Source of the DNA: Avibacterium volantium
GTDB taxonomy: Bacteria > Pseudomonadota > Gammaproteobacteria > Enterobacterales > Pasteurellaceae
Length of the DNA stretch: 64,000 bases
NCBI RefSeq assembly: GCF_900635775.1
Contig: NZ_LR134167.1
Location: 901,001 to 965,000 of the forward strand
Direction: 5' to 3'
Under the pieces are notes generated by a model. That model ran no database searches. It was not told the DNA's origin and worked only from the letters and a program-made list of their open reading frames with translations. Position numbers and translations under genes: made by a program. Within the stretch, counting starts at the first letter, position 1. Every line of letters begins with the position of its first letter. Below, piece after piece: positions 43,150 to 54,484 of this stretch.

Positions 43150-44019
43150 ATGGTTGCAACAAGCGGGAATATTCTGGATACCATCGGGGCGTTGTATAAC
43201 AGCCTGACAAAAACGGAGAAGAAAATTGCGACTACGATCTTATCTTCTCCACATTTGTTAAGCCAATTTTCATTGGCGGAAATTTCACAGCAGTTTGATG
43301 TGGGGGAGGCGACTTTTATTCGCTTTTGCCGAACTCTCGGGTTTAAAGGGTTTACCGATTTCAAATTGCAGCTTTCCATTGAATTGGCAACTAAAGAAAA
43401 ACAGCCAAATTCTTTGTTAGAAAGCGACATTACCAAAAATGATGATACGCAAAACATCGCAGAAAAACTGCATAATTCCATTAATAATGTGATTAAAGAA
43501 ACCATTAATTTGCTTGATGTAAAACAGCTTGAACAAGTGGTGCTGGCAATGCGTCAGGCAAAACGCGTGTTTCTTTTTGGCGTGGGCTCATCAGGCATTA
43601 CCGCAGAAGATACAAAACACAAATTAATGCGTATTGGGTTACAGGTGGACGCTATTAGCAACAACCATTTTATGTATATGCAAGCCGCACTGATGAATAA
43701 AGATGACGTGGTGATTGGCATTAGCCACTCAGGTTATTCTAAAGAAACCACGCAATCTTTAAATATCGCCAAGAAAAATGGGGCAACAACGGTGGCATTA
43801 ACCCACAATTTACGCTCGCCCATTACACAGGTTGCCGATTATGTTCTCATCAACGGACATAGACAGGGGCAACTACAAGGAGATTCTATCGGAACAAAAA
43901 TTGCACAGCTCTTTGTGTTAGATTTAATTTATGCCTTGATCGTGCAAGCCGAAGAAGAAAATGCAACAGAAATGAAGCAAAAAACCGTGAATGTGATTTT
44001 AGAACAGCGGATCAAATAA
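43150..44019 (+). CDS. siaR: Sialic acid utilisation regulator SiaR (RpiR family)
   Basis: A repressor of sialic acid genes with an N-terminal RpiR helix-turn-helix (about 1-80; SLAEISQQFDVGEATFIRFC) and a C-terminal SIS sugar-phosphate-binding domain (about 125-265; FLFGVGSSGITAEDTKHKL). In H. influenzae SiaR represses both divergent sialic acid operons and responds to glucosamine-6-phosphate together with CRP. 289 residues. It is the best candidate to bind the four palindromes described upstream of siaP and nanE. Confidence 0.92.
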   Translation: MVATSGNILDTIGALYNSLTKTEKKIATTILSSPHLLSQFSLAEISQQFDVGEATFIRFCRTLGFKGFTDFKLQLSIELATKEKQPNSLLESDITKNDDTQNIAEKLHNSINNVIKETINLLDVKQLEQVVLAMRQAKRVFLFGVGSSGITAEDTKHKLMRIGLQVDAISNNHFMYMQAALMNKDDVVIGISHSGYSKETTQSLNIAKKNGATTVALTHNLRSPITQVADYVLINGHRQGQLQGDSIGTKIAQLFVLDLIYALIVQAEEENATEMKQKTVNVILEQRIK

Positions 44020-44038
44020 ATTAGTTTAGGAGAAACCA

Positions 44039-44920
44039 ATGAAAAACTTAAAAGGCATTTTTAGCGCCTTGCTTGTATCTTACAACGAAGACGGCTCAAT
44101 CAATGAAAAAGGCTTGCGTGAAATTATTCGCTACAACATTGATAAAATGAAAGTGGACGGTTTGTATGTGGGCGGCAGCACAGGGGAAAACTTTATGATT
44201 TCCACTGCGGAGAAAAAAGAAATTTTCCGTATCGCCAAAGACGAAGCAAAAGACCAAGTAGCATTGATTGCACAAGTAGGGAGCGTCAATTTACACGAGG
44301 CTGTGGAATTAGGGAAATATGCCACGGAACTTGGTTACGACAGCCTTTCAGCGGTAACCCCGTTCTACTACAAATTTAGCTTTGCAGAAATCAAACATTA
44401 TTACGACACCATCATTGCCGAAACAGGCAATAATATGATCGTCTATTCCATTCCATTCTTAACTGGTGTAAATATTGGCGTGGAGCAATTCGGCGAGCTT
44501 TACAAAAACCCGAAAGTGTTAGGCGTAAAATTCACCGCAGGCGATTTCTATTTGCTAGAACGCTTGAAAAAAGCTTACCCTGATCATCTTGTGTGGGCAG
44601 GCTTTGATGAAATGATGCTACCAGCCGCGGCTCTTGGCGTGGACGGCGCGATCGGCAGTACGTTCAACGTTAATGGTATCCGTGCAAGACAAATTTTTGA
44701 ACTTACCCAAGCAGGCAAACTTGCTGAAGCCCGCGAAATTCAACACGTTACTAATGATCTGATTGAAGGCATTTTAGCAAACGGCTTGTATCTCACCATT
44801 AAAGAATTGCTTAAACTTGAAGGCGTGGACGCAGGCTACTGCCGCGAACCAATGACCGCCAAAGCTACCGCACAACAAATTGCTGTGGCAAAAGAGCTCA
44901 AAGCGAAGTTTTTATCATAA
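44039..44920 (+). CDS. nanA: N-acetylneuraminate lyase
   Basis: Class I aldolase that splits Neu5Ac to ManNAc and pyruvate. The Schiff-base lysine lies in [11 protein letters not shown] and the catalytic tyrosine in [11 protein letters not shown]; the pyruvate-binding GGSTGENFM motif is near residue 46. 293 residues. AGGAGAAACC precedes the ATG. Last gene of the catabolic operon; nagA and nagB do not follow it here. Confidence 0.97.
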   Translation: MKNLKGIFSALLVSYNEDGSINEKGLREIIRYNIDKMKVDGLYVGGSTGENFMISTAEKKEIFRIAKDEAKDQVALIAQVGSVNLHEAVELGKYATELGYDSLSAVTPFYYKFSFAEIKHYYDTIIAETGNNMIVYSIPFLTGVNIGVEQFGELYKNPKVLGVKFTAGDFYLLERLKKAYPDHLVWAGFDEMMLPAAALGVDGAIGSTFNVNGIRARQIFELTQAGKLAEAREIQHVTNDLIEGILANGLYLTIKELLKLEGVDAGYCREPMTAKATAQQIAVAKELKAKFLS

Positions 44921-44927
44921 CAAGAAA

Positions 44928-44956
44928 AAAGAGCGGAAAATCTCCGCTCTTTCTTA
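44928..44956 (+). terminator. Terminator after nanA
   Basis: AGAGCGGA (44930-44937) pairs with TCCGCTCT (44943-44950) around AAATC, followed by TTCTT. Confidence 0.8.
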
Positions 44957-45051
44957 GTCATCAATAATTTTTGGCTAGAGTTTCTAGCCTTTTTTCTTAT
45001 GTGTTTACCGCATTCGTGCAAAACAAAGTGCGGTGCAAATTTTTGTGATTT

Positions 45052-45603
45052 TTATAGCAGTAGGGTAGCGCCCCATTTAATAATATCAAAGAAAAACTTA
45101 TTATCATTAGTGGCAACGCCGTTGCTTGCTTTGCCGTCTTCTTCTTTGCTAACCTCTGCCATACCACTTTTATATTGCCCTTTTACCACGGCTAAATCAT
45201 CGCGAGCTTTAAGGCGTAGCACATTACATTCAGCCTGAGTTAAAGGTTCAAATTCGGTTTGTTTGAATTTTTTGAATTGGTATTGTGCATAACCCATAGA
45301 TTTTTCATCATCTTGAATGATTTTGAGGTACTCTTCACCGATAATGTTTTCTAATGGATAGAAGAACACATATTGCGCGTGGATATAAGCGTCTTCTTTA
45401 CTAAAATGTGCTTGCTGAATGCGAGTTAAATTAGGGTAAATACATTGTTCCGCTTGGCGACTTGCTGAAACCCAACGCTGTGCATCTTTATCGGATAACA
45501 CATAATCTGCCCCAGCAAATTGGGCTGGAATAGGTGTTGTAGCACTATGCCAGCTGCAAGCCGCAACTAAACTCATAAAAAAAGTGAGAACGAATTTTTT
45601 CAT
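45052..45603 (-). CDS. Hypothetical lipoprotein (DUF5358-like, Pasteurellaceae)
   Basis: A 183-residue protein with a short signal peptide ending in VAAC, which gives lipidated Cys16. The mature part has no motif I can tie to a function; from memory it resembles DUF5358 lipoproteins restricted to Pasteurellaceae. The C-terminus ends in a hydrophobic stretch ([14 protein letters not shown]), which is odd for a lipoprotein. It follows rlmB by only a couple of bases, so it is probably co-transcribed with it. Confidence 0.65.
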   Translation of the reverse strand: MKKFVLTFFMSLVAACSWHSATTPIPAQFAGADYVLSDKDAQRWVSASRQAEQCIYPNLTRIQQAHFSKEDAYIHAQYVFFYPLENIIGEEYLKIIQDDEKSMGYAQYQFKKFKQTEFEPLTQAECNVLRLKARDDLAVVKGQYKSGMAEVSKEEDGKASNGVATNDNKFFFDIIKWGATLLL

Positions 45604-45605
45604 TA

Positions 45606-46346
45606 TTAGCCTGCCAAGCGCTGTCTTGCAATTTCAAATAAACACACACCCGTCGCAACCGATACATTCAGGGAAGAAACTGAACCCGCCATTGGAATAC
45701 TCACCAACTGATCGCAAGTTTCGCGGGTTAAGCGGCGCATTCCGTCCCCCTCTGCGCCCATTACTAACGCGAGCGATCCCGTTAATTTGCTTTGGTATAA
45801 GGTTTCTGTAGCCTCCCCTGCGGTGCCAACCACCCACATATTATAATGCTGTTGCAACTCTCTTAAGGTGCGCGCTAAATTGGTTACACGAATCAATGGC
45901 ACCACTTCTGCCGCACCACAAGCCACTTTGCGTGCGGTGGCATTGAGCTGTGCCGATTTATCTTTTGGCACGATCACCGCACACACGCCTGCCGCATCAG
46001 CGGTACGCAAGCACGCCCCCAGATTATGCGGATCAGTTACGCCATCTAGCACCAATACAAGGGGATTTTGCTGATCGCGTAAAATACGATCCAGATCATT
46101 TTCATTTAATTCTTTGGCAGGTTGCACGCGCGCAATAATTCCTTGATGTACTTCACCGTTGGCTTTTTTATCCAACGTTTCGCGATTAAGGAATTGCACG
46201 GAAATGCCAAGCTGATAAAGCGTATTGAGAACAGGCTGTAAGCGTTTATCTTCACGCCCTTTTAGCACATAAACTTCAATCAGCCGTTCAGGTGCATTTG
46301 CCAAAAACGCATTAACCGCGTGGATTCCATAAATATTTTCAGACAT
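45606..46346 (-). CDS. rlmB: 23S rRNA (guanosine(2251)-2'-O)-methyltransferase RlmB
   Basis: A SPOUT-class methyltransferase acting on G2251 of 23S rRNA. The N-terminal L30e-like domain starts [15 protein letters not shown]. The C-terminal knot holds [33 protein letters not shown] and [18 protein letters not shown]. 246 residues. It lies downstream of rnr on the same strand, the common rnr-rlmB order. Confidence 0.95.
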   Translation of the reverse strand: MSENIYGIHAVNAFLANAPERLIEVYVLKGREDKRLQPVLNTLYQLGISVQFLNRETLDKKANGEVHQGIIARVQPAKELNENDLDRILRDQQNPLVLVLDGVTDPHNLGACLRTADAAGVCAVIVPKDKSAQLNATARKVACGAAEVVPLIRVTNLARTLRELQQHYNMWVVGTAGEATETLYQSKLTGSLALVMGAEGDGMRRLTRETCDQLVSIPMAGSVSSLNVSVATGVCLFEIARQRLAG

Positions 46347-46479
46347 TGTTATCCTTTACATTGATACATAAAATTAGGCGGAATTATACGCTTGTTTGCC
46401 GTCCTTCCGCCAGTTTTTCGCAAAGCGATCTTCTTGCGCTATTTTTTTCGCAAGTGCGTTTTGACTAAATGTGTTTTAA

Positions 46480-48882
46480 CTAAGAGCGGTGCGATTTACG
46501 CTTATTTTTCTTAGCAGAAATTTCTGATTTTTTCACCGCACTTTTGTTTTTCGCTTTTTTCGTTGATTTAGCGTTGGATTTCCCTTTTTGTTTTTTCGCA
46601 CTTTCAGCATAGCGGAAGCTTTTTTTCGCTTTATCTTTGGCGGTTTTGCCTTCGCGGCGTGGCTTGCGTTCTGTGCTGATGAGTGTGAAATCCACTTGGC
46701 GCTGTTCAAGGCTAACGGCTTCTACATGCACTTCCACTTTATCGCCTAAACGATAAATCCGTCCGCTGTTTTCACCAATTAACTGCTGGCGGTTTACATC
46801 AAATTGGTAATAATCGTTATCCAAAGTTGAAATATGCACAAGCCCGTCAATGAACAAATCATCTAAACGCACAAATAAGCCAAAGCCCGTTACGGCAGAA
46901 ATTACGCCAGTAAATTCTTCGCCAACGTGATCTTGCATATATTCACATTTGAGCCAATCTGCCACTTCTCGCGTTGCATCGTCGGCACGGCGTTCGGTCA
47001 TTGAGCAATGTTCGCCTAGGTTATCCATTTCATCAAAAGAATAATGATAGCCACCTGAATCTGTGGTTTTGCGTTTTGAACCTTGCAATTTAGCCAGTAA
47101 GTATTTGATTCCACGATGTAAGGTTAAATCGGGATAGCGGCGAATTGGCGAGGTGAAATGGGCATATTGCGTAAGGGCTAAGCCAAAATGTCCGATGTTG
47201 TCGGCGGAATAAATAGCTTGACTGAGCGAACGCAGAAGCATTGTTTGAATCAGCTCGTGATCGGGGCGTTCTTTCACTTGTGCCAGTAACTTGGCATAAT
47301 CTTCTGTGCTTGGTTTCGCACCACCGCCTAAACTTAACCCTTGCTCTGCGAGGTAAGCACGGAAAGCACTGAGTTTTTCTTCACTTGGCGTGGCGTGAAC
47401 ACGGTATAGCGCAGGTTCATTGTGGGTTTCCATAAAATTCGCTGCGGCAATGTTGGCTAAAATCATACATTCTTCAATGATCTTATGAGCATCATTGCGC
47501 CTCACTGGCTCAATGCGTTCAATGCGTCCCATTTCATTAAATACAAATTTGCTTTCGATGGTTTCAAAATCAATCGCGCCACGTTGTTGGCGTGCTTTTA
47601 CCAAGGCTTGATAAAGATGATGTAATTCTTGCAAATGGGGAACAAGGGGTTCATAGCGTTGTTGCAGTTCTTCATCACCTTCCAAAATGCGTGCCACTTT
47701 GGTGTAGGTTAAACGCGCGTGAGAATTCATCACGGCTTCGTAAAAGCGGTAATCGGTCATTTTGCCTTTTGGCGAAATGCTGAGTTCACACACCATACAT
47801 AAACGATCAACCTGTGGATTGAGCGAACACAAGCCATTAGAGAGTACTTCTGGCAACATTGGCACAACACGATTTGGGAAATACACCGAGTTTCCGCGAT
47901 TATAGGCTTCGTTATCCAGTGCCGTGCGCAGACGAACATAGTAGCTCACATCGGCAATGGCAACCCAAAGTTTCCAGACGCCTTTTTCAGTACGCTGGCA
48001 ATACACCGCATCATCAAAATCTCGCGCATCTTCACCATCAATGGTGACTAAAGGAAGTTGGCGTAAATCCACCCGCCCTTTTTTTGCCGCTTCAGGCACT
48101 TCTTCGGTGAATTTTTTGACTTGCTTTTGCACCGCACTTGGGAAAACGTGCGGAATATCGTGATTGCGAATGGCAATTTCGGTTTCCATTCCTTTTGCCA
48201 TATTTTCGCCCAACACTTCAATAATCATTCCCACAGGGCGAGTAAACATTGCGGTGCGAGGTTTGAGTTCCACCACCACAACTTGCCCCATTCGTGCGCC
48301 GTGGCGATATTCATTTGGGAGCAAAATATCACGATTGATTCGGCTGTCATCAGGCACAACATAGCCAATCCCTTCTTCTAAAAAAAAACGACCCACAATA
48401 TGCTTTTTGCGTCCTTCAAGTAAACGCACAATGCGCACTTCTTGACGCCCTTTGCGATCAAAGTCGCTTGGCTGTGCAAGGACATAATCACCGTGCATTA
48501 CTTGCTTCATTTGTCCATTGGGAATGAATAAATCTTGCTTTGCACCGTCCACTTGTAAAAAACCGTAGCCTTCTTTATGCCCAATCACCATTCCTTTGAT
48601 TAAGTCTAATTTTTCTGGCAAGGCATAGCGCTTACGTTTGGTGAAAACAAGTTGCCCTTCATTTTCCATTGCGCGTAAACGGCGGCGCATTGCTTCTTGG
48701 CGCTCTTCATCGTGAATCGCCAAAACAGCATATAATTCTTCTTTTGACATTGGCGCATTATGATCACGAATAATATTGAGAATAAACTCACGACTTGGCA
48801 CAGGGTTGCTATATTTTTTTAATTCCTGCTGATAATTTGGATCGGAAAGTGCGGTGGTTTTTTTTGTTATTTTTTTAGCCAT
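46480..48882 (-). CDS. rnr: Ribonuclease R
   Basis: A processive 3'-5' exoribonuclease that can degrade structured RNA. Order of domains: winged-helix N-terminus (about 20-85), two cold-shock domains, the RNB domain with [16 protein letters not shown], an S1 domain ([20 protein letters not shown]) and a basic Lys/Ser-rich tail. I chose the ATG at 48882 (MAKKITKK), which has AAGGA seven bases upstream, over ATGs up to 42 bases further out. About 800 residues. Confidence 0.95.
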   Translation of the reverse strand: MAKKITKKTTALSDPNYQQELKKYSNPVPSREFILNIIRDHNAPMSKEELYAVLAIHDEERQEAMRRRLRAMENEGQLVFTKRKRYALPEKLDLIKGMVIGHKEGYGFLQVDGAKQDLFIPNGQMKQVMHGDYVLAQPSDFDRKGRQEVRIVRLLEGRKKHIVGRFFLEEGIGYVVPDDSRINRDILLPNEYRHGARMGQVVVVELKPRTAMFTRPVGMIIEVLGENMAKGMETEIAIRNHDIPHVFPSAVQKQVKKFTEEVPEAAKKGRVDLRQLPLVTIDGEDARDFDDAVYCQRTEKGVWKLWVAIADVSYYVRLRTALDNEAYNRGNSVYFPNRVVPMLPEVLSNGLCSLNPQVDRLCMVCELSISPKGKMTDYRFYEAVMNSHARLTYTKVARILEGDEELQQRYEPLVPHLQELHHLYQALVKARQQRGAIDFETIESKFVFNEMGRIERIEPVRRNDAHKIIEECMILANIAAANFMETHNEPALYRVHATPSEEKLSAFRAYLAEQGLSLGGGAKPSTEDYAKLLAQVKERPDHELIQTMLLRSLSQAIYSADNIGHFGLALTQYAHFTSPIRRYPDLTLHRGIKYLLAKLQGSKRKTTDSGGYHYSFDEMDNLGEHCSMTERRADDATREVADWLKCEYMQDHVGEEFTGVISAVTGFGLFVRLDDLFIDGLVHISTLDNDYYQFDVNRQQLIGENSGRIYRLGDKVEVHVEAVSLEQRQVDFTLISTERKPRREGKTAKDKAKKSFRYAESAKKQKGKSNAKSTKKAKNKSAVKKSEISAKKNKRKSHRS

Positions 48883-49026
48883 AATGATTTCCTTATAAGG
48901 CATAGATTGCTGTAAGTTTGACATTGCAGGAAGGGGAAAGCAAGGAAAGAATTGGGGATATTTTAGGCAAAGTGCTTTTTATCGTTATCATTTGTAAAAC
49001 AGCAAGGGGAAAATACGCTTACAAAC

Positions 49027-49053
49027 AAAAACCCAGCGCGTGCTGGGTTTTTT
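49027..49053 (-). terminator. Terminator of the rpsF-rplI operon
   Basis: ACCCAGC (49031-49037) pairs with GCTGGGT (49042-49048), loop GCGT, flanked by A and T runs on both sides. Lies just after rplI. Confidence 0.85.
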
Positions 49054-49073
49054 TATCTTATAAAAAGCTGTGA

Positions 49074-49523
49074 TTATTCAGCAACTACGATAAGACGTAA
49101 GTTTGCGAATACTTCACCGTGAAGTTGGAAACGAACTTCGTGTTCACCAGTAGTACGGATTAAACCATTTGGTAAACGCACTTCGCTTTTCGCTACTTCA
49201 ACACCACGAGCTGTGATAGCATCAGCAATATCACGAGTACCGATAGAACCGAATAGACGGCCTTCATCACCCGCTTTACTTGCGATGGTTACAGACTCAA
49301 GGGCTTCAAGACGCTCTGCGCGATCCATTGCTGCCACAAGTGCTTTCGCTGCTTTTTCTTCTAATTCTGCACGACGTGCTTCAAAATATTCAACGTTAGC
49401 TTTGGTTGCCATAACCGCTTTCCCTTGTGGGATTAAGAAGTTACGTGCATAACCAGATTTAACGTTTACTTGATCACCAACGTTACCGAGGTGAACAACT
49501 TTATCTAAAAGAATTACTTGCAT
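49074..49523 (-). CDS. rplI: Ribosomal protein L9
   Basis: A 50S subunit protein of 149 residues. The N-terminal domain [18 protein letters not shown] is the L9 signature; a long connecting helix and the C-terminal rRNA-binding domain follow. Last gene of rpsF-priB-rpsR-rplI, 18 bases after rpsR, with AAGGAGAA upstream. Confidence 0.98.
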   Translation of the reverse strand: MQVILLDKVVHLGNVGDQVNVKSGYARNFLIPQGKAVMATKANVEYFEARRAELEEKAAKALVAAMDRAERLEALESVTIASKAGDEGRLFGSIGTRDIADAITARGVEVAKSEVRLPNGLIRTTGEHEVRFQLHGEVFANLRLIVVAE

Positions 49524-49540
49524 TACCGTATTCTCCTTAA

Positions 49541-49777
<237 letters not shown>

Positions 49778-50104
49778 CTAATCTATAAATTCGATTTGCT
49801 CGGCGTGTAATACTAATTGACTTAAACCATTTGCAGATTTGTGTGCAGTGATAAACCCCGCTATCAATAAATTACTGCCGACCGTAATGCTTTGAGTTTT
49901 TGCAATTAACTGATTGCCACTAACTTGAACTGCGATTTTACACCACGCTTGACGGGGTAATCCTGCCTCTTGTTGTTCAGAACGATGTTCTAAATAAAAA
50001 CGGCAATGTTCAATTCCGTTAGGGCTTTTGCTTCGTTTGGGAAAGTCGCTGACTTGCCCTATTAATGAGAAGCGATTATCAATTTTTGAATTACTCTTCA
50101 GCAT
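49778..50104 (-). CDS. priB: Primosomal replication protein N (PriB)
   Basis: A small OB-fold single-stranded DNA-binding protein that joins PriA and DnaT in restart of stalled forks. The ATG at 50104 gives [18 protein letters not shown], the family N-terminus, and 108 residues. A frame extended seven codons to a TTG at 50125 is less likely. The start lies 14 bases inside the end of rpsF, so translation is probably coupled. Confidence 0.93.
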   Translation of the reverse strand: MLKSNSKIDNRFSLIGQVSDFPKRSKSPNGIEHCRFYLEHRSEQQEAGLPRQAWCKIAVQVSGNQLIAKTQSITVGSNLLIAGFITAHKSANGLSQLVLHAEQIEFID

Positions 50105-50468
50105 CCTCAAAATCGTTGTTTTCAACTTCAGCTAAAGGTTTACGCTCTTCGCGTGCTTTAACCATTGGGGACGCTTCTGTTACGGCGTGCTTAGTACGAA
50201 TAATTGCGTTACGAAGAACTGCATCATTGTAACGGAATGTTGTTTCTAGCTCGTCGATGACTTCTTGAGGCGCTTCTACATTCATTAGCACATAATGTGC
50301 TTTGTGTAATTTGTTAATTGGGTAAGCTAATTGACGGCGACCCCAATCTTCTAAACGATGGATTTGACCGCCCGCTTCTTTAATAGAATTGGTATAGCGC
50401 TCAATCATCGCTGGTACTTGTTCGCTTTGGTCCGGATGAACCATAAACACGATTTCGTAGTGACGCAT
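50091..50468 (-). CDS. rpsF: Ribosomal protein S6
   Basis: A 30S protein of 125 residues with the acidic C-terminal tail ([11 protein letters not shown]) that in E. coli carries added glutamates. [18 protein letters not shown] is the conserved N-terminus. First gene of the rpsF operon. AAGGAGCAGTA lies upstream of the ATG. Confidence 0.98.
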   Translation of the reverse strand: MRHYEIVFMVHPDQSEQVPAMIERYTNSIKEAGGQIHRLEDWGRRQLAYPINKLHKAHYVLMNVEAPQEVIDELETTFRYNDAVLRNAIIRTKHAVTEASPMVKAREERKPLAEVENNDFEDAEE

Positions 50469-50884
50469 TACTGCTCCTTACGGGTTAATCAGCCTCCGAC
50501 TGTAAGACCAGCTACCAATCTTGCGGAAGCAAGGAACGAAAATGATGATGTAGCTGTAAGGCGTGCGATTATACAGGATTAACGAAAAAGCACAAGGGAA
50601 AATTATGTTATTTCATAAGGAAATTTTGAGTTTCAAATTGCACACTTTTAATATATATAAAAAGCATCAATTTACTCAAAATTACTCAAAAAATTTCGCA
50701 AAAAAACACCCGCACTTTAATGGAACTCATTCAGTAAAACCGATGAGCATTACAATTCAAAGATAGCTTGTAAAACTCAGGCTCTCGTCACCTCATTGCT
50801 AGCTTTGTAACCACTTGTATTTATAAACAAAAGTGCGGTGCAATTTTTTGAATTTTTTAATAGCGAATAAAGCAAATAAATAGG
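50469..50884. promoter_or_regulatory. rpsF leader and promoter region; gap after lexA
   Basis: 416 bp without a gene. The right-to-left rpsF promoter is suggested by TATAAT on the minus strand at about 50568-50573. The leader of roughly 90-100 nt contains a CTTGC/GCAAG hairpin at 50520-50533 and a pyrimidine/purine run with CCG; S6:S18-binding leader motifs occur in many bacteria, but I cannot confirm one here. Uptake-like sequences lie at about 50709-50717 (degenerate) and 50829-50837 (exact). I see no convincing lexA terminator. Confidence 0.5.
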
Positions 50885-51520
50885 TTACATCCACGCATTA
50901 TTACGAATGATCCCTACCGCAATCCCTTCAATTTCAAATTGTTCTGTTTCAGCAAGATCAACCACAATTGGCTCAAATTCTTCATTTTCTGCGTGAAGAT
51001 AAACAATGGAACCTTTGCGCTCAAAGCGTTTTACGGTAACTTCGTCTTCAATGCGAGCCACGATCACTTGGCCATTGCGTACGTCTTTGGTGCTATGCAC
51101 GGCTAATAAATCGCCGTCTAAAATGCCAATGTCTTTCATTGATTGACCATAGACTTTTAGCAAGAAATCCGCTTGCGGTTTGAACATATTAGCATCTACT
51201 TTATAAGTGCCTTCAATATGCTGTTCTGCTAAAATCGGCTCACCTGCGGCGACACGTCCGATAAGCGGTAAGCCATCTAGTTCTTCTTCCTCATTTTCTT
51301 CTGCAAGTAAACGAATACCGCGCGATGCGCCTGGGATAATTTCAATTACGCCTTTTCGTGCAAGGGCTTTAAGATGTTCTTCTGCCGCATTTGGTGAGCG
51401 AAATCCCAATTCACGCGAAATTTCCGCGCGAGTAGGCGGCATTCCTGTGGTTTCTAAATGGCGTTTTAGTAGATCATAAACTTCTTGCTGACGGGCTGTG
51501 AGGGCTTTCATCATTGTCAT
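50885..51520 (-). CDS. lexA: SOS repressor LexA
   Basis: Represses the SOS regulon and self-cleaves when RecA is activated. N-terminal winged helix (about 4-70, [24 protein letters not shown]); cleavage site A92-G93 in RVAAGEPI; catalytic dyad S127 (YGQSMKD) and K164 (TVKRF). I keep the ATG at 51520 because AGGGG lies six bases upstream; an ATG three codons in is possible. Two SOS boxes lie upstream, as in E. coli. Confidence 0.97.
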   Translation of the reverse strand: MTMMKALTARQQEVYDLLKRHLETTGMPPTRAEISRELGFRSPNAAEEHLKALARKGVIEIIPGASRGIRLLAEENEEEELDGLPLIGRVAAGEPILAEQHIEGTYKVDANMFKPQADFLLKVYGQSMKDIGILDGDLLAVHSTKDVRNGQVIVARIEDEVTVKRFERKGSIVYLHAENEEFEPIVVDLAETEQFEIEGIAVGIIRNNAWM

Positions 51521-51529
51521 TTTATTCCC

Positions 51530-51545
51530 CTGTTTTTATATACAT
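51530..51545 (-). promoter_or_regulatory. SOS (LexA) box 1 upstream of lexA
   Basis: CTGTTTTTATATACAT on the plus strand; 7 of 8 defined bases of CTGT-N8-ACAG match. Closest box to the lexA start. Confidence 0.7.
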
Positions 51546-51550
51546 ATTCA

Positions 51551-51566
51551 CTGGTATTATATACAG
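51551..51566 (-). promoter_or_regulatory. SOS (LexA) box 2 upstream of lexA
   Basis: CTGGTATTATATACAG; 7 of 8 defined bases match. With box 1 it forms the tandem pair seen upstream of lexA in other gamma-proteobacteria. Confidence 0.75.
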
Positions 51567-51745
51567 AAACAGATTTGTTGCAATCTTCTTTTGTTCTATT
51601 AATGGGATTTGTTTGATTTTTGTTAGATTTATGCGAAATTTTAGCGCTAAATCAATTTATATCAGCGTAAATTGAAAAAAAATGCCAAAATTTTGTGGTA
51701 AAATGGCGTAACTTTTTATCTAGATAAATAAATTACGGAATTTAT

Positions 51746-54178
51746 ATGGCAAGTATGCTTAATTTATATAGAAAATTATTAGAATTACCGCTTTCTGTAT
51801 TAGTTAAAAATAATCCAATTCCTCACAATCCTATTGAAGAATTATCTTTAAATGTGCAGCAGCCTATCGTTTATGTGCTGCCTTATACATCGCAAACAGA
51901 TTTAGTGATTTTTCGCAAAAATTGTTTAAATGTTGGCTTGCCTGATCCTTTTGAGAAAAATGAAATTGGTGGCATTTCGTTGCCACGTTTTGTGTTTTTA
52001 GATGAAGGGCGCCGCATTTTTAAATCTAAAGGGGCAAAAAAGGAAACCATCGCCATTTTTAATAAATACCTAGAATTACATCGCACTTTAGCTGATCTTG
52101 ATGTGCAGCTTATTCCTGTTTCGGTATTATGGGGACGTTCGCCCGGCCACGAAAATAAAACAGGCTTGCCAAATTTACGTTTATTAAATGGTATTCAAAA
52201 ATTTGCCGCTGCGATTTGGTTTGGGCGTGATACCTTTGTGCGCTTTTCGCAAGCTGTTTCATTGCGTTATATGGTGAATGAACACGGCTCAGATGAAAAA
52301 ATTGCAGCGAAGTTAGCGCGAGTTGCGAAAATTCACTTTTCTAAACAACGCATTTCAGCTACAGGGCCACGCTTGCCAAATCGCCAAGCGATGTTTAATA
52401 AATTGCTGCAATCCCCTGCGATTCTAAAAGCCATTGAAGATGAAGCAAAAAGCAAGAAAATTCCAATGGAAAAAGCGCAAAAAGAGGCGTATAAAATCTT
52501 AGATGAGATCGCCGCCAATGTGAGCTATGAAGGCTTGCGTGTAGCGGATCGTTTCTTACGTTGGCTATGGAATAAACTTTATCAAGGTATTGATGTGCAA
52601 CACGCTGATCGTGTGCGCAAATTGGCACTTGAAGGCCACGAAATCGTTTATGTGCCTTGCCATCGCAGCCATATTGACTATTTATTGCTTTCTTATGTGT
52701 TATATCATCAAGGTTTGGTAACACCGCATATCGCTGCTGGAATAAACTTAAATTTCTGGCCTGTGGGCGCAATGTTCCGCCGTGGTGGCGCATTTTTTAT
52801 TCGCCGTACATTTAAAGGTAATCGACTGTATTCAACTATTTTCCGTGAATATTTAGGTGAATTATTCCATCGTGGTTACTCAGTTGAATATTTCATTGAA
52901 GGCGGACGTTCCCGCACTGGGCGTTTACTTGCGCCAAAAACAGGAATGATGTCAATGACCTTGCAAGCCTTGCAGCAACGCCAAACGCGTCCGATTTCTG
53001 TCGTGCCTGTTTATGTGGGTTATGAGCACGTTTTAGAAGTGGACACTTACGCCAAAGAATTGCGTGGTGCGGCAAAAGAGAAAGAAAATGCGGGGCTGGT
53101 GTTACGCGTAATCAAAAAATTGCGTAATTTAGGCAAAGGCTATGTGAATTTTGGCGAGCCGATTGTATTAAGCAGTTATTTGAACCAACATTTCCCAGAA
53201 TGGAAAGAACCACATTCAGAAGATGAGCGTTCACAATGGTTTAATAAAGCGGTTGATTCTGTTTCAAACCAAGTTATGGTGAATATTAATAATGCCGCAG
53301 CGGTTAATGCGATGAATTTAACAGGGACGGCATTGTTGTCATCTCGTCAGCGTGCCTTGACGCGTAAACAGTTATTAGAGCAGTTAGCAAGTTATCAGCA
53401 ATTTTTGCAGAATGTGCCTTATTCTGATGATGTGATTGTGCCAAGCGAAACGCCAGAAGAAATGCTCGATCACGTTTTAAACCTTGACCGCGTAGGCGTT
53501 CTGGTTGAAAAAGATAATTTTGGCGAAATTATTCGCTTAGAGCGTAATTCTGCTGTGTTGATGACTTATTACCGCAACAATATTCAGCACTTATTCGCTT
53601 TGCCTTCTTTGGTGGCCAGCATTGTGTTGCATTATGGTGCAATCCAAAAAGATCTTGTGTTGGAGGCAGTTGGAAAAATTTATCCGTTCTTGCGCGGTGA
53701 ATTATTTTTACATTTTAGCGATGATGAATTAAAAGAGCGTGTAGAAAATATTATTCAAGAATTGCAACGACAAAATATTATTCAGTGCAATGAGAATTTG
53801 CTCGCAATTCATAAACCGCAAGTCAGAATGTTGCAACTTTGGTCATCGGGCGTGAGAGAGATTTTGCAGCGTTATTACATCACAGTGAGCATTCTACAAA
53901 ATGATCCAACCATTTCTCGTGCGACATTGGAAAAAGAAAGTCAATCGGTAGCGCAACGTTTATCTGTGTTGCACGGTATTAATGCGCCAGAGTTTTTTGA
54001 TAAAGCGGTGTTTTCTGCGTTTGTGGGTAACCTAAAACAATATGGTTATTTTGATGAGAATAACCAAGTGAACGAGGCGTTACTTGACGAACTCAGCGAA
54101 ATTCTTGCGCAAATGATTTCTACTGAAGTTCGACTCACAATTAAAAGTGCGGTGGAAAAAACAGAAGAAATTGATTAA
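51746..54178 (+). CDS. plsB: Glycerol-3-phosphate 1-O-acyltransferase
   Basis: Inner-membrane-associated enzyme for the first step of phospholipid synthesis. The acyltransferase HX4D motif is H306-RSHI-D311 ([12 protein letters not shown]), followed by [10 protein letters not shown] and [14 protein letters not shown]. 810 residues, normal for the long PlsB type. It is divergent from lexA, the arrangement of H. influenzae. A uptake sequence lies within the last 12 codons; a diverged copy of this 3' end lies downstream. Confidence 0.97.
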   Translation: MASMLNLYRKLLELPLSVLVKNNPIPHNPIEELSLNVQQPIVYVLPYTSQTDLVIFRKNCLNVGLPDPFEKNEIGGISLPRFVFLDEGRRIFKSKGAKKETIAIFNKYLELHRTLADLDVQLIPVSVLWGRSPGHENKTGLPNLRLLNGIQKFAAAIWFGRDTFVRFSQAVSLRYMVNEHGSDEKIAAKLARVAKIHFSKQRISATGPRLPNRQAMFNKLLQSPAILKAIEDEAKSKKIPMEKAQKEAYKILDEIAANVSYEGLRVADRFLRWLWNKLYQGIDVQHADRVRKLALEGHEIVYVPCHRSHIDYLLLSYVLYHQGLVTPHIAAGINLNFWPVGAMFRRGGAFFIRRTFKGNRLYSTIFREYLGELFHRGYSVEYFIEGGRSRTGRLLAPKTGMMSMTLQALQQRQTRPISVVPVYVGYEHVLEVDTYAKELRGAAKEKENAGLVLRVIKKLRNLGKGYVNFGEPIVLSSYLNQHFPEWKEPHSEDERSQWFNKAVDSVSNQVMVNINNAAAVNAMNLTGTALLSSRQRALTRKQLLEQLASYQQFLQNVPYSDDVIVPSETPEEMLDHVLNLDRVGVLVEKDNFGEIIRLERNSAVLMTYYRNNIQHLFALPSLVASIVLHYGAIQKDLVLEAVGKIYPFLRGELFLHFSDDELKERVENIIQELQRQNIIQCNENLLAIHKPQVRMLQLWSSGVREILQRYYITVSILQNDPTISRATLEKESQSVAQRLSVLHGINAPEFFDKAVFSAFVGNLKQYGYFDENNQVNEALLDELSEILAQMISTEVRLTIKSAVEKTEEID

Positions 54179-54207
54179 TGTTGTGATTTAATATGTTCAA
54201 ATAAGTA

Positions 54208-54239
54208 AAAAACCTTAGCAAATAGCTAAGGTTTTTTGT
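54208..54239 (+). terminator. Terminator after plsB
   Basis: AAACCTTAGC and GCTAAGGTTT form a 10-bp stem around AAATA, followed by TTTTG. Confidence 0.85.
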
Positions 54240-54265
54240 ATTTTGAAACGTGGTATCTATTTTAG

Positions 54266-54437
54266 GTGGCAATCCGATTGCTAGGTGATCAAGAAACGCA
54301 TAGAAAAGTTTTCACCGAGATAATTAATGCTGAAATCAGGTTCACTATAAAAAATCACTGGAACAAAGAGTGGTGGAAAAAAGTGCGGTGAAAAAACGGA
54401 AGAAATTGAGCAATTTGTATCTCAATCATCTTAACAA
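54266..54437 (+). pseudogene. Diverged duplicate of the plsB 3' end (remnant)
   Basis: After the plsB terminator a second stretch carries AAAGTGCGGTGAAAAAACGGAAGAAATTGA-like sequence (54379-54409), almost the same as the true plsB end. In frame before it (54317-54352) it encodes EIINAEIRFTIK, matching [12 protein letters not shown] of PlsB. A one-base deletion after the uptake sequence breaks the frame, and a stop at 54263-54265 blocks it upstream. It is followed by its own terminator-like hairpin. It looks like the old or donor 3' end left after a recombination event. Confidence 0.5.
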
Positions 54438-54448
54438 CACACAATAAG

Positions 54449-54477
54449 AAACCCTAGCAGGTCGCTAGGGTTCTTTC
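54449..54477. terminator. Second terminator, shared between the plsB side and recN
   Basis: AACCCTAGC and GCTAGGGTT form a 9-bp stem around AGGTC, followed by CTTTCC. It resembles the plsB terminator in position and stem and also lies directly after recN on the minus strand. Confidence 0.7.
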
Positions 54478-54484
54478 CATAAAA

